Positions 14,684 to 22,970 of a stretch of 34,674 bases of DNA are shown piece after piece. A program made the translations under genes and the position numbers. The stretch spans positions 1 to 34,674 of the forward strand of contig JAEEVG010000024.1 in the NCBI GenBank assembly GCA_016290835.1, written 5' to 3'. The notes beneath the pieces were generated by a model, which had not been told where the DNA came from, made no database searches, and was given only the letters and a program-made list of their open reading frames with translations. Position 1 is the stretch's first letter; every line of letters begins with the position of its first letter. The stretch comes from Bacteroidales bacterium (lineage in GTDB: Bacteria; Bacteroidota; Bacteroidia; Bacteroidales; UBA932).

Positions 14684-17182
14684 ATGAGTCTGTTCTCGCG
14701 CATAGCCTTTCCGGCCGCAGTGATGGCGATCGCCACCGCCGGGGCGCTGGACTACGGCCGCGGCCCGGTGCAGCCCTTGCGCCCGGACGCGGGCGTGCGG
14801 GTGGCGGCGCCGGACACCGTGGTCTATCCCGTGGCCGGCTACAAACTGCGCCGCACCCTCTCGCTGGAGGAGATCACCGTGGTCGATACCTCCTCCGCCA
14901 CCGAGGGGGCGGACTCCGTCGCGGTGAGCATCGACACGGTCTTGCGCCTGAGCCCGCGGGACTCGTTCAAGGCCCTGCTGGATACCTCGCTCTGGAGCCA
15001 GCTGGACTCCCTGTTCCTGGCCGACTCCCTCGCCAAGGCCAAGGCCGCCTTCGACGCCTGGTACGCCGGCCTCTCCAAGCAGGAGCGCAAGGCCTATGAC
15101 ATGGAGCAGCGCGCCCAGCGCAAGCTCGCCCAGATGGATTCCCTCAAGAAAGCCAAAGAGGAGAAACAGAACATCCGCGACTCCATCGCGGAGACCACCC
15201 CGCGCATCCTGCAGACCTACATCCTGCCCGACTCGCTCTACTACAAGCGCCTCATCAGCTGGAAGCAGGACCCCGACTTCGGCAAAATCTCGGCCGGCGT
15301 CCCCGACACCACATTCAACTACCACTTCCACGACTATCCCTTCCACCGGCGCGACGTCAACGCCACGTGGCTGGGCGTCGCCGGCTCACCGGTACAGTAC
15401 TACAACTGGTTCCTGCGCGACAGCGACGAGGGGGTGGAGTTCTACGACGCCCAGGAGGCCTGGAGCTACTCGCACCGCACCCTGCCGCACTACAACACCA
15501 AGGTCCCCTACACCGAGCTCGGCTACTCGGGCACCCTGCTCGCCAACCGCGACAAGGAGTCCGACAACCTCCACATCTTCACCACCCAGAACATCACCCC
15601 GGCGCTGAACTTCGCCCTGCTGTACGACCGCTTCGGCGGCGGGGGCATGCTCGAGAGCGAGCAGACCGCCAACAAGACCTCCGTCGTCCAGGCCAACTAC
15701 CTGGGCAAGCGCTACACCCTGCACGCGGGCTACATCCGCAACATCGTGAACCGCCAGGAGAACGGCGGCATCACCGACCTGACCTGGATCCGGGACACCA
15801 CGGTGGACGCCCGCGACATCCCCGTGTACCTGTCCGGCGCCCGCTCCAAGATCAAGAAGAACACCTTCTTCGTGGACCAGCAGCTGCGCATCCCCTTCAC
15901 CTTCATCAGCCGGATGCGCGCCAAACGCGACACCACCTTCCACTTCGACCCCGACGCCCTGGACCGCAACCTCACCACGGCCTACCTCGGCCACAGCAGC
16001 GAGTTCTCCACCTACACCCGGGAATACTACGACAACATCACCGGCGGCTCCGCCCTGCAGTACTACGACCTCTACCGCTATGGGAACGCGAGCGCCGATT
16101 CGATGCGCGTCGCCCGACTCGATAACAAGGTCTATCTCCGCCTCCAGCCCTGGTCCGACGCGGGCATCATCTCCAAGCTCGACCTGGGCGTGGGCGACTA
16201 CCTGAAACAGTATTTCGACAGCACCAGCGTCCGGCCGACCAAGCACGTGGAGAACTCCGTGTATCTCTACGCCGGGGCCGAAGGACAACTGCGGGACAAT
16301 GCCTTCTGGGACGCCAAGGCCCGCTACGTGCTGCTCGGCCACGATTTCGCCGACTTCAACGTGGAAGCCAACGCGGAGTTCCGCTTCTACCCGTTCCGCC
16401 GGGCGCGCAAGAGCCCGGTCAGCCTGTCGGCGCATTTCGAAACCTCCCTGCGCGAGCCCACCTACTACCAGCAGCACCTCAACCTCAACCATTTCGCCTG
16501 GGACAACGATTTCGGCAAGATCTCCACGACCCGCATCCAGGGCAAACTGGACATCCCGCGCTGGGGCCTGTACGCCGACGTGGGCTATGCCCTGCTGGGC
16601 AACAGCCTCTATTACGACACCTCCGGCATCATCCGCCAGGAGGGACCCGTGGTGAACGTGCTCGCCGCGAACCTCCGCAAGGACCTCAAGCTGGGTCCCC
16701 TGCACCTCGACCACCGGGCGCTCTTCCAGGTCTCGTCCAATCCAACCGTCCTCCCGCTGCCCGCCGCGGCCTTCAATTTCCGCTACTACCTGGAGTTCGT
16801 GGTGCAGCGCAACGAGCAGAACCAGAACGTGATGGTGATGCAGATCGGGGCCGACGCCTACTACAACACCCCCTGGAACGCCCCGGCGTGGAACCCGAAC
16901 CTGGGCGTCTTCCATAACCAGGACCAGAATCGCTACACCAACGGTCCCTTCTTCGACGTCTTCGTCAACGTCCAGTGGAAGCGCGCCTGCGTGTTCATCA
17001 AGTACCAGAATGCCGGCGGCGGCTGGCCGATGCGCAAGATGGACTACTTCAGCGCAGACCGCTTCGTCGTGACCGCCAACGGAATGGACGGGCTCAAACT
17101 GGGCATCTACTGGCCGTTCTACACCCAGCCCACCGACCGCCGCCAGGGCGCCCCTTCGCAGTCGCAGCAACGTCATCAATAA
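14684..17182 (+). CDS. Putative outer-membrane porin (Porin_10-like)
   Basis: This is an 832-residue exported protein resembling the Bacteroidota 'putative porin' family (Porin_10). A short N-terminal hydrophobic segment (SLFSRIAFPAAVMAIATAGA) is followed by a charged, helical, coiled-coil-prone region (about residues 115-170, many Lys, Glu, Ala and Gln). A long part rich in Tyr, Phe and Asn alternating with polar residues comes next, as expected for beta-barrel strands, e.g. FNFRYYLEFVVQ and NGPFFDVFVNVQWKR near the end. The Pro/Ser/Gln-rich tail after GLKLGIYWPFY is short. The ATG at 14684 is chosen because an earlier in-frame start at 14606 would precede the promoter and overlap amgK. The lytic transglycosylase gene follows after 4 nt. 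The transported solute cannot be inferred, and an outer-membrane structural role is equally possible. Confidence 0.78.
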   Translation: MSLFSRIAFPAAVMAIATAGALDYGRGPVQPLRPDAGVRVAAPDTVVYPVAGYKLRRTLSLEEITVVDTSSATEGADSVAVSIDTVLRLSPRDSFKALLDTSLWSQLDSLFLADSLAKAKAAFDAWYAGLSKQERKAYDMEQRAQRKLAQMDSLKKAKEEKQNIRDSIAETTPRILQTYILPDSLYYKRLISWKQDPDFGKISAGVPDTTFNYHFHDYPFHRRDVNATWLGVAGSPVQYYNWFLRDSDEGVEFYDAQEAWSYSHRTLPHYNTKVPYTELGYSGTLLANRDKESDNLHIFTTQNITPALNFALLYDRFGGGGMLESEQTANKTSVVQANYLGKRYTLHAGYIRNIVNRQENGGITDLTWIRDTTVDARDIPVYLSGARSKIKKNTFFVDQQLRIPFTFISRMRAKRDTTFHFDPDALDRNLTTAYLGHSSEFSTYTREYYDNITGGSALQYYDLYRYGNASADSMRVARLDNKVYLRLQPWSDAGIISKLDLGVGDYLKQYFDSTSVRPTKHVENSVYLYAGAEGQLRDNAFWDAKARYVLLGHDFADFNVEANAEFRFYPFRRARKSPVSLSAHFETSLREPTYYQQHLNLNHFAWDNDFGKISTTRIQGKLDIPRWGLYADVGYALLGNSLYYDTSGIIRQEGPVVNVLAANLRKDLKLGPLHLDHRALFQVSSNPTVLPLPAAAFNFRYYLEFVVQRNEQNQNVMVMQIGADAYYNTPWNAPAWNPNLGVFHNQDQNRYTNGPFFDVFVNVQWKRACVFIKYQNAGGGWPMRKMDYFSADRFVVTANGMDGLKLGIYWPFYTQPTDRRQGAPSQSQQRHQ

Positions 17183-17186
17183 ACGC

Positions 17187-17921
17187 ATGCGCCGCCGAGA
17201 CCCCAAGCCCGCCATCGTCCTCACCCTGACCGCCCTGCTGATCCTCGGTACGGGCATCGCCACCCTGCTCAAGCCGGAGCCCGAACTCCCGCCCCCGCCC
17301 GAGAACATCCTTCCCGAGCCTGAGACCAATCCCCTGGACAGCCTGATGCTCGTCCTGAAGCGCCCGCGCGGCCGGGAGGGGAAACTCTCGCGGCTCAGCC
17401 CCTACGACAGCCTGATCCGCGCACACGCCGATTCCCTGGGCTGGGACTGGCACCTGCTCGCCGCCGTGATCTACCAGGAATCCCGCTTCAACACCGAGGC
17501 CCGCTCGTCCCGCGGGGCGGAAGGCCTGATGCAGATGATGCCCGCGACGGCCCGCAAATACGGCGTCACCGACCCCCTGGACCCGGAGCAAAGCATCGCC
17601 GCCGGGGCCCGGATGCTGGGCAAATTGATCCGCCGCTACTACCCGGTCGGAGACAATATGACCGAGCGCTACAAATACGCCCTCGCAGCCTACAACGCCG
17701 GGGTGGGGCGCATCGACGACTGTCTGCGGGTGGCGCGCCTGCTCGGCACGGATACCAGTTACTGGCTGAATGTCGTGAACCACGCCCTGCCGCGGATGCA
17801 GGATGAGGCCATCCTCGCTTCGGGGGCGGTCCGATCCGGCCCGTTCCGGGGAGAGGAGACGGTCCGCTATGTGGATAGCGTCATTTCCCTGTATCAGCGT
17901 TTCTGCCGGATATGCCCTTGA
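17187..17921 (+). CDS. Membrane-anchored lytic transglycosylase (SLT domain, GH23-like)
   Basis: This 244-residue protein has one N-terminal transmembrane segment (about residues 9-27, IVLTLTALLILGTGIATLL) and a Pro/Glu-rich linker. An SLT domain spans about 75-200: LLAAVIYQESRFN (Glu98 is the expected catalytic acid), GAEGLMQMMPATARKYGV, DPEQSIAAGARML and YALAAYNAGVGRI. Such enzymes cleave peptidoglycan between MurNAc and GlcNAc, leaving 1,6-anhydroMurNAc. It resembles the catalytic half of MltF without the solute-binding domain. It follows the porin-like gene by 4 nt, and amgK-murU lies just beyond, suggesting a wall-turnover cluster. Its last 41 nt overlap the convergent YczE-like gene. 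Confidence 0.92.
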   Translation: MRRRDPKPAIVLTLTALLILGTGIATLLKPEPELPPPPENILPEPETNPLDSLMLVLKRPRGREGKLSRLSPYDSLIRAHADSLGWDWHLLAAVIYQESRFNTEARSSRGAEGLMQMMPATARKYGVTDPLDPEQSIAAGARMLGKLIRRYYPVGDNMTERYKYALAAYNAGVGRIDDCLRVARLLGTDTSYWLNVVNHALPRMQDEAILASGAVRSGPFRGEETVRYVDSVISLYQRFCRICP

Positions 17922-18612
17922 CGATACGGCCCACCAGCGGGTCCGTCCAACGCATCATCAGACCCGGCAGGATGGCCAGCAGGAGGGTTCCCAGCCCGAT
18001 TACCACCCCGTCCGTGCGGGCAAGCAGGACGTCTCCGAGACCGGTCCAGGCCCCGGAGCCGAAAGGGTTGGCGAAGAACAGCGCGCAGAGCAGCACGGAG
18101 AGCGCCACGATCAGCGAATCCATCACGACTTTGACCGGCGAGAAAGGTTTCTTGAACACCTGCGAGATGGCGCCCACCGTCATCTCCGCCGAGAGCATCC
18201 AGGCGTTCGCGGCCACCTCGATGCTCACGCCCAGGGCCGTCACGGCCCCGGCGAGCACCGACAGGGCGAGCCGGAGGGCGAAATGGGACGGATGCAGCCA
18301 GTCCAGGGCCCAGAGCCAGCCGTCGATCAGGTAGCCGAACAGGGCCGAGGCCACGATCTGCATCAGGTATTCCGCCTTGAAGTCCTTGCGCAGCAGGGCC
18401 AGCTGGATGAGCAGGTAGCTCATATTGACCAGCAGGGTGAAGGTCCCGACCGAGAGGACGGGCCATTTGAGATTCAGCACATAGGAGGGACACGAGAGCG
18501 GCGCCGTGCCGAGGTTGGAAATGATGGACAGCGCGACGCCCAGCGCCACGAACACCAGACCCACGGTCGCAAAGCCGTAGCGCAGCAGGATATCTTTCAC
18601 TTTCGGGCCCAT
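17881..18612 (-). CDS. YczE/YitT-like multispanning membrane protein
   Basis: This is a 243-residue integral membrane protein with about five or six hydrophobic segments. The opening LLRYGFATVGLVFVALGVALS and the next stretch IISNLGTAPLSCPSYVLN, with its GTAP turn, are typical of the YczE/YyaS family (also called DUF6198), whose function is unknown. A later repeat-like half, ALGVSIEVAANAWMLSAEM followed by TVGAISQVFKKPFSPVK, hints at internal duplication. ATG 18612 is preferred over an in-frame start at 18669 because a near-consensus -7 box (GATATTTG, 18628-18621) lies between them, 8 nt upstream. Its 3' end overlaps the lytic transglycosylase gene on the other strand by 41 bp. Confidence 0.82.
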   Translation of the reverse strand: MGPKVKDILLRYGFATVGLVFVALGVALSIISNLGTAPLSCPSYVLNLKWPVLSVGTFTLLVNMSYLLIQLALLRKDFKAEYLMQIVASALFGYLIDGWLWALDWLHPSHFALRLALSVLAGAVTALGVSIEVAANAWMLSAEMTVGAISQVFKKPFSPVKVVMDSLIVALSVLLCALFFANPFGSGAWTGLGDVLLARTDGVVIGLGTLLLAILPGLMMRWTDPLVGRIVKGISGRNADTGK

Positions 18613-18686
18613 CGTGCCTGCAAATATCGGAATTTTCCGTAAATTCGCAGTTCGATCCGGATGATCCATAAATTAATTTAATATAT

Positions 18687-20699
18687 ATGAAAAAGCTTTT
18701 AGCAATCATGATTCCTGTCTTGATGCTGGCGGCCTGCCAGCCCAAGGAGACCAAGGCGCCGGCCCTGGATACCACCGACATGGACCTCAGCGTGAAGCCT
18801 GGGGACGATTTCTTCCTCTATGCCAACGGCAACTGGATGAAGAAGAACCCCCTCAAGCCGGAATATGCCCGCTTCGGCTCCTTCGACGTGCTGCGCGAGA
18901 AGAATGTCGAGGACCTGAACGCCCTCTTCGCCGAGATGAGCGAGCTCAATCCCGAGCCCGGCACCATCGAGCAGAAGATCGTGGACCTGTATAAGCAGGG
19001 CCTCGACTCCGTCCGCCTCAACGCGGAGGGCGCCGCCCCGCTGAAGAAGTACCTCGACGAGCTGTATGCCGTCCCGGACAAGAAAGCGCTGGCCGCACAC
19101 CTGGGCAAGCTCAACCTTTCGGGCGGCGGCGGATTCTTCCGCGGCGGCGTGGAGGCCGATATGAAAGACAGCAAGAACCAGATCTTCTACCTGAACCAGG
19201 GCGGTCTGGGCATGCGCAACCGGGATTACTATGTGGATCCGGCCAACGCCGGGCTCCGCAAGGGCTACGAAGAGATGCTCGTCAAGTTCTTCACCCTCGC
19301 CGGACTGGACCAGCCTGAGCAGCGCGCGGCCAACGCCGCCGCCCTCGAGGACCAGCTCGCCGTCGTCTCCTGGAGCAGCGTGCAGAACCGCGACACCGAG
19401 AAGCAGTACAACCCGATGAGCTCCGCGAAGATCTACAAGACCTATCCGGGCTTCGACTTCAAGACCTTCTTCCAGGCCCTCGGCCTGCCCGAGATGGACA
19501 AGGTCATCGTCTCCCAGCCGTCCTATTTCGAGGGATTCAGCAAGATCTACCGCCTGGCAAGCCTGGACGTCCTCAAGGACTACCTGGCCGCACGGCTGAT
19601 CAGCGGCGCCGCCGAGAGCCTCTCCGACGACTTCTATGCCGCCAATTTCGACTTCTTCAGCACCCAGATGAGCGGCGTGACCGAGCAGCGGCCGCGCTGG
19701 AAGCGCGCGATGAACGTGCCCAGCAGCACCCTCAGCCAGGCCGTGGGCCAGCTCTACGTCGCGAAATTCTTCCCCGAGTCCTCCAAGCAGAAGATGCTTG
19801 ACCTGGTGAAGAACCTGCAGATCGCCCTCGGGCAGCACATCGACGCGCTGGACTGGATGTCCGATGCCACCAAGGCCAAGGCCCGCGAGAAGCTCGCCTC
19901 CTTCACCGTCAAGATCGGCTATCCCGACGAGTGGAAGGACTACAGCACCCTGAAGGTGGACCCGGAGCTGAGCTACTACGAGAACCTGCGCGCCGCCAGC
20001 GCCTGGCGCGTGGCCGAGAATCTCGACAAACTCGGCAAGCCCACGGACCCGACCGAGTGGGGCATGTCTCCGCAGACGGTCAACGCCTACTACAACCCCT
20101 CCACCAACGAGATCTGCTTCCCGGCCGGCATCCTGCAGCCGCCTTTCTTCAACCCGGATGCGGATGATGCCGTCAACTACGGCGCCATCGGCGTGGTGAT
20201 CGGCCACGAGATGACCCACGGCTTCGACGACCAGGGCAGCCTCTTCGACAAGGACGGCAACATGAACAACTGGTGGACCCCCGAGGACCGTGCCGCCTTC
20301 GAGCAGAAGACCCGCGTGCTCGTGGACCAGTACAACGCCGTGGAGGTCCTGCCGGGCATGCACGCCAACGGCGAATTCACCCTGGGTGAGAACATCGCCG
20401 ACCACGGCGGCGTGAGCGTGGCCTGGACGGCCCTGCACAACGCCCTCGGCGAGAACGTGCCCGCGCCCATCGACGGCTTCACCGCCGACCAGCGCTTCTT
20501 CCTCGGTTTCGCCCGCGTCTGGGCCCAGAACATCACCGACGAGGAGATCGCCCGCCGTACCCTGCAGGACGAGCACTCCCTGGGCTGCAACCGCGTCAAC
20601 GTGACTCTGCGCAACTTCGGCTACTTCTTCGATGCCTTCGACATCCTGGAAGGTGACCCGATGTGGCGTCCGGAGGCCGAGCGCGTCCTGATCTGGTAA
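18687..20699 (+). CDS. M13-family (neprilysin/PepO-like) zinc metallopeptidase lipoprotein
   Basis: This 670-residue lipoprotein has a signal ending in the lipobox MLAAC (Cys16), so it is probably anchored in the periplasm or outer membrane. The M13 N-terminal domain opens with DLSVKPGDDFFLYANGNWM, the family start motif. The catalytic domain has NAYYNPSTNEICFPAGIL, the zinc site GHEMTHGFDDQG (His507, Glu508, His511) and GENIADHGG (Glu568 as third ligand, Asp572). It ends in DPMWRPEAERVLIW, the standard M13 terminus. All catalytic residues and full length are present. M13 enzymes cleave oligopeptides, here probably for nutrition or processing of exported peptides. The LolCE-like permease gene begins 3 nt after its stop. 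The region just before the ATG is very A/T-rich and lacks a Shine-Dalgarno sequence. Confidence 0.95.
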   Translation: MKKLLAIMIPVLMLAACQPKETKAPALDTTDMDLSVKPGDDFFLYANGNWMKKNPLKPEYARFGSFDVLREKNVEDLNALFAEMSELNPEPGTIEQKIVDLYKQGLDSVRLNAEGAAPLKKYLDELYAVPDKKALAAHLGKLNLSGGGGFFRGGVEADMKDSKNQIFYLNQGGLGMRNRDYYVDPANAGLRKGYEEMLVKFFTLAGLDQPEQRAANAAALEDQLAVVSWSSVQNRDTEKQYNPMSSAKIYKTYPGFDFKTFFQALGLPEMDKVIVSQPSYFEGFSKIYRLASLDVLKDYLAARLISGAAESLSDDFYAANFDFFSTQMSGVTEQRPRWKRAMNVPSSTLSQAVGQLYVAKFFPESSKQKMLDLVKNLQIALGQHIDALDWMSDATKAKAREKLASFTVKIGYPDEWKDYSTLKVDPELSYYENLRAASAWRVAENLDKLGKPTDPTEWGMSPQTVNAYYNPSTNEICFPAGILQPPFFNPDADDAVNYGAIGVVIGHEMTHGFDDQGSLFDKDGNMNNWWTPEDRAAFEQKTRVLVDQYNAVEVLPGMHANGEFTLGENIADHGGVSVAWTALHNALGENVPAPIDGFTADQRFFLGFARVWAQNITDEEIARRTLQDEHSLGCNRVNVTLRNFGYFFDAFDILEGDPMWRPEAERVLIW

Positions 20700-20702
20700 A
20701 GG

Positions 20703-21863
20703 ATGCAGGCAGAAGGGTTCATCGCCGCACGCCTGCGCGTCAAGGAAAAGATGGCTGTCGTCGCGATAGCCATCTCTTTCCTTGTCATCATCATCGCCGT
20801 CGCGATCTCCGGCGGGTTCCGCCGGGAGATCCGCGGCGGGGTGAGCGCGGTCACGGGCGATGTCCTGCTGACCAACGCCGCCGCCGATCTGACGGGCAGC
20901 GACGATCCCATCTGCGCCACACCCTCTTATTTATCCCAGCTGGAGGCCGTCCCCGGGGTGGAGCGCATCGAGCCGGTCATCTACCAGGCCGGCATCCTCA
21001 AAGTCGGGGACGACATCCACGGCGCCCTGTTCAAGGGCACCCTCGCCGACACCCTCTCGCTGAGCGTGCGCCTGCCCTCGGCCCTGGCCGCCCGCCTCGG
21101 GCTCGGCCCCGGGGACGACCTGACGGCCTATTTCATCGGGGAGAAGGTCAAGATCCGCAAATGGCACATCACCGAGGTGTACGACGCCGCGATGGACACC
21201 CCGGAGGGCCAGCTGCTCTACGTGCCCATCGGCGACCTGCGGCGCCTCAACGAGTGGGAGCCGGACCAGGCTTCCCTGCTGGAAGTGACCCTGTCCCCCA
21301 AGCGGCGCAGCCGCCGGGCGATGAGCGAAGCCACGCAGGAACTGGGCTGGCGCGCCACGCTGAACGCGCAGCCGGACGAGGATCCACTGCGGGCCGTCTC
21401 GGCCACGGAGCGCTTCGCCCAACTGTTCGACTGGCTGGAACTGATCGATTTCAACGTCTACGCCATCCTGCTGCTGATGACCATCGTGGCAGGCTTCAAC
21501 ATGATCTCCGGCCTGCTGATCCTGCTGTTCCGCAATGTCTCCACGATTGGCATCCTCAAGACCCTCGGGATGGGCGACCGCGCCATTGCGCGCGTGTTTC
21601 TGCGGGTCGGCGCCCGGACCGTGGCCATCGGGATGGCCGCCGGCAACCTGCTCGCCCTGCTGTTCTGCCTGGTCCAGGGCACCACGCACTGGATCAAGCT
21701 CAATCCCGAGAATTATTTCGTCTCTTTCGTGCCGGTGCAGGTGAATCTGCCGGCCATCCTGCTGGCGGACGCGGCCGCTTTCGCGGGCATCCTGCTCCTC
21801 CTGCTGATTCCCACGCTGTTCATTTCGCGGGTCGATCCCGCCAAGACCGTCAAGGCCGACTAG
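20703..21863 (+). CDS. ABC transporter permease, FtsX/LolC-LolE-like
   Basis: This is a 386-residue permease of the MacB/FtsX type. The pattern is one N-terminal transmembrane helix (about residues 18-38, MAVVAIAISFLVIIIAVAIS), a large extracytoplasmic domain (about 40-255) and three C-terminal helices around 255-280, 300-330 and 345-375. LRVKEKMAVVAIAIS at the start, NMISGLLILLFRNVSTIGIL with KTLGMGDRAIARVFL, and the end LLIPTLFISRVDPAKTVKA are typical of LolC/LolE-like subunits, which extract lipoproteins from the inner membrane. No ATP-binding partner is encoded nearby; a LolD-like ATPase encoded elsewhere would be needed. It begins 3 nt after the M13 peptidase, and its stop overlaps the convergent NUDIX stop by 4 nt. 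Another MacB-type function cannot be excluded. Confidence 0.85.
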   Translation: MQAEGFIAARLRVKEKMAVVAIAISFLVIIIAVAISGGFRREIRGGVSAVTGDVLLTNAAADLTGSDDPICATPSYLSQLEAVPGVERIEPVIYQAGILKVGDDIHGALFKGTLADTLSLSVRLPSALAARLGLGPGDDLTAYFIGEKVKIRKWHITEVYDAAMDTPEGQLLYVPIGDLRRLNEWEPDQASLLEVTLSPKRRSRRAMSEATQELGWRATLNAQPDEDPLRAVSATERFAQLFDWLELIDFNVYAILLLMTIVAGFNMISGLLILLFRNVSTIGILKTLGMGDRAIARVFLRVGARTVAIGMAAGNLLALLFCLVQGTTHWIKLNPENYFVSFVPVQVNLPAILLADAAAFAGILLLLLIPTLFISRVDPAKTVKAD

Positions 21864-22471
21864 ACCTTCGCCTCCCGGAAGACCTCCTGGATCGAAGGAT
21901 AGGTATTCTTCAGATACGGGGGGAGGCTGGACCGCGCCACCCAGACCGCGCGGGTGATGTCCTCCTCGCGCTGCGGCGTGAGGTTCACCGGGTCGGTATA
22001 GAGCATGTCGTACCACCAGGTGTGCTTGAGGTGCCAGATACCGCCGCGCAGATAGCAATGGTCCGTGATGCAGATCAGATTACGCAGTTCCAACTGGTCC
22101 ACGCCCGTCTCTTCCTGCACTTCGCGCAGGGCGGTGAGGGTGATCTCCTCCCCTGCCTCGCGGTGACCTTTGGGGAGGTCCCAGAGGCCGCTGCGCTGGA
22201 TCAGCAAGTAGTCGCCGCGGCGGTTGGAGACGAGCCCGCCGGCGGCGTCCACTTCCCGGAATTCCGCGCAGACCCGCCGGTACATCCATTCGGTGTTTTC
22301 GGTGGGGATGTAGATGCGGGCAAGGGACTGCGAGGCCTCGAACATCGCCACGAGGGTGTGGATGTTGATGGTCTCCCCGAAGTGGAATTCGACGGCGTTG
22401 GGGTCGGAGAGGGCCTGTTCGTCGGGACTGCAGATGATGATGCAGCGTTTTTCGAAATAGATTCTATGCAT
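21860..22471 (-). CDS. NUDIX hydrolase
   Basis: This 203-residue cytosolic protein has an exact NUDIX box from Gly102 to Val124 (G-x5-E-x7-REV-QEE-T-G-V), the magnesium-binding site that hydrolyses nucleoside diphosphate-linked substrates. The NUDIX domain spans roughly residues 74-200. It is preceded by about 70 residues (EFHFGETINIHTLVAMFEAS) that match no domain I recognise but recur in Bacteroidota NUDIX proteins. Trp-rich loops after the box (GGIWHLKHTWWYDML) may shape substrate specificity, which cannot be read from sequence. It is divergent from the SRPBCC-like gene with a 55-bp gap and convergent with the permease gene, overlapping by 4 nt. Confidence 0.92.
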   Translation of the reverse strand: MHRIYFEKRCIIICSPDEQALSDPNAVEFHFGETINIHTLVAMFEASQSLARIYIPTENTEWMYRRVCAEFREVDAAGGLVSNRRGDYLLIQRSGLWDLPKGHREAGEEITLTALREVQEETGVDQLELRNLICITDHCYLRGGIWHLKHTWWYDMLYTDPVNLTPQREEDITRAVWVARSSLPPYLKNTYPSIQEVFREAKV

Positions 22472-22482
22472 CGGATTTTTGC

Positions 22483-22510
22483 TATCTTTGCAATCAGTAC
22501 AACAAATGTA
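22483..22510. promoter_or_regulatory. Two divergent -7 boxes between the NUDIX and SRPBCC-like genes
   Basis: TATCTTTG (22483-22490, plus strand) lies 36 nt before the SRPBCC-like ATG, and TACATTTG (22510-22503, minus strand) lies 31 nt before the NUDIX ATG. Both match TAnnTTTG, but neither has a clear TTTG at 19-21 bp. The would-be -33 regions fall inside or beside the opposite gene. Confidence 0.45.
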
Positions 22511-22526
22511 AGCATTATTTCCGACT

Positions 22527-22970
22527 ATGACAGCACACTATACCAGCAAGCACGGCCAGGTCGCCCGGCGGCCCGAGGAGCTTTATATGACTTTCACCGA
22601 TTTGCGCAATTTTGCGCAGATGGTGCCCCAGGGCCGGGTCCAGGCCGATATCCAGGCGGATTTCGATACGCTTTCGGTGACGGTCCAGGGTTTCAAGATC
22701 GGGGTGCGCGTGGATGACCGGGAGCCTTACCGGCTCATCCGGCTGGGGAGCAGCGAGTCGCCCGTGGAGTTCGTGGGGGTGTTGCATTTCGAGCCGTCGC
22801 CGATTCCCGGGCGGACGGATTTCTGGATCGACCTGGACGCGAATCTCAATTTTATGATGAAGACGATGTTGGGCGGGCGGCTGCAGGATGCGCTGGATCA
22901 GATGGTGGACAGTCTGGTGGATGTGTCCGAAGGGCGGATTCCGCCGATGGCGCAGGATTTCCGGGGGTGA
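22527..22970 (+). CDS. SRPBCC-like (START-superfamily fold) protein of unknown function
   Basis: This is a 147-residue cytosolic protein without signal or membrane segment. The opening resembles a small SRPBCC/polyketide-cyclase-type domain: a first strand (HYTSKHGQVARRPEEL), a helix (LYMTFTDLRNFAQMVP), alternating strands (DTLSVTVQGFKIGVRV, DFWIDLDANLNFM) and a long C-terminal helix (GRLQDALDQMVDSLVDV). This family binds hydrophobic ligands in a central cavity, but no ligand or reaction can be assigned. Its stop codon overlaps the start of the methyltransferase gene (TGATG), so the two are almost certainly cotranscribed. Codons here end in G more often than in most of the window. Confidence 0.72.
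   Translation: MTAHYTSKHGQVARRPEELYMTFTDLRNFAQMVPQGRVQADIQADFDTLSVTVQGFKIGVRVDDREPYRLIRLGSSESPVEFVGVLHFEPSPIPGRTDFWIDLDANLNFMMKTMLGGRLQDALDQMVDSLVDVSEGRIPPMAQDFRG

Noticed and set aside
20663-22717. A 684-codon plus-strand frame over the permease and NUDIX region
   Set aside because: Its translation is Arg/Gly/His/Pro-rich shadow sequence, while the permease frame at 20703 has clear membrane helices and the NUDIX gene on the other strand has an exact NUDIX box.
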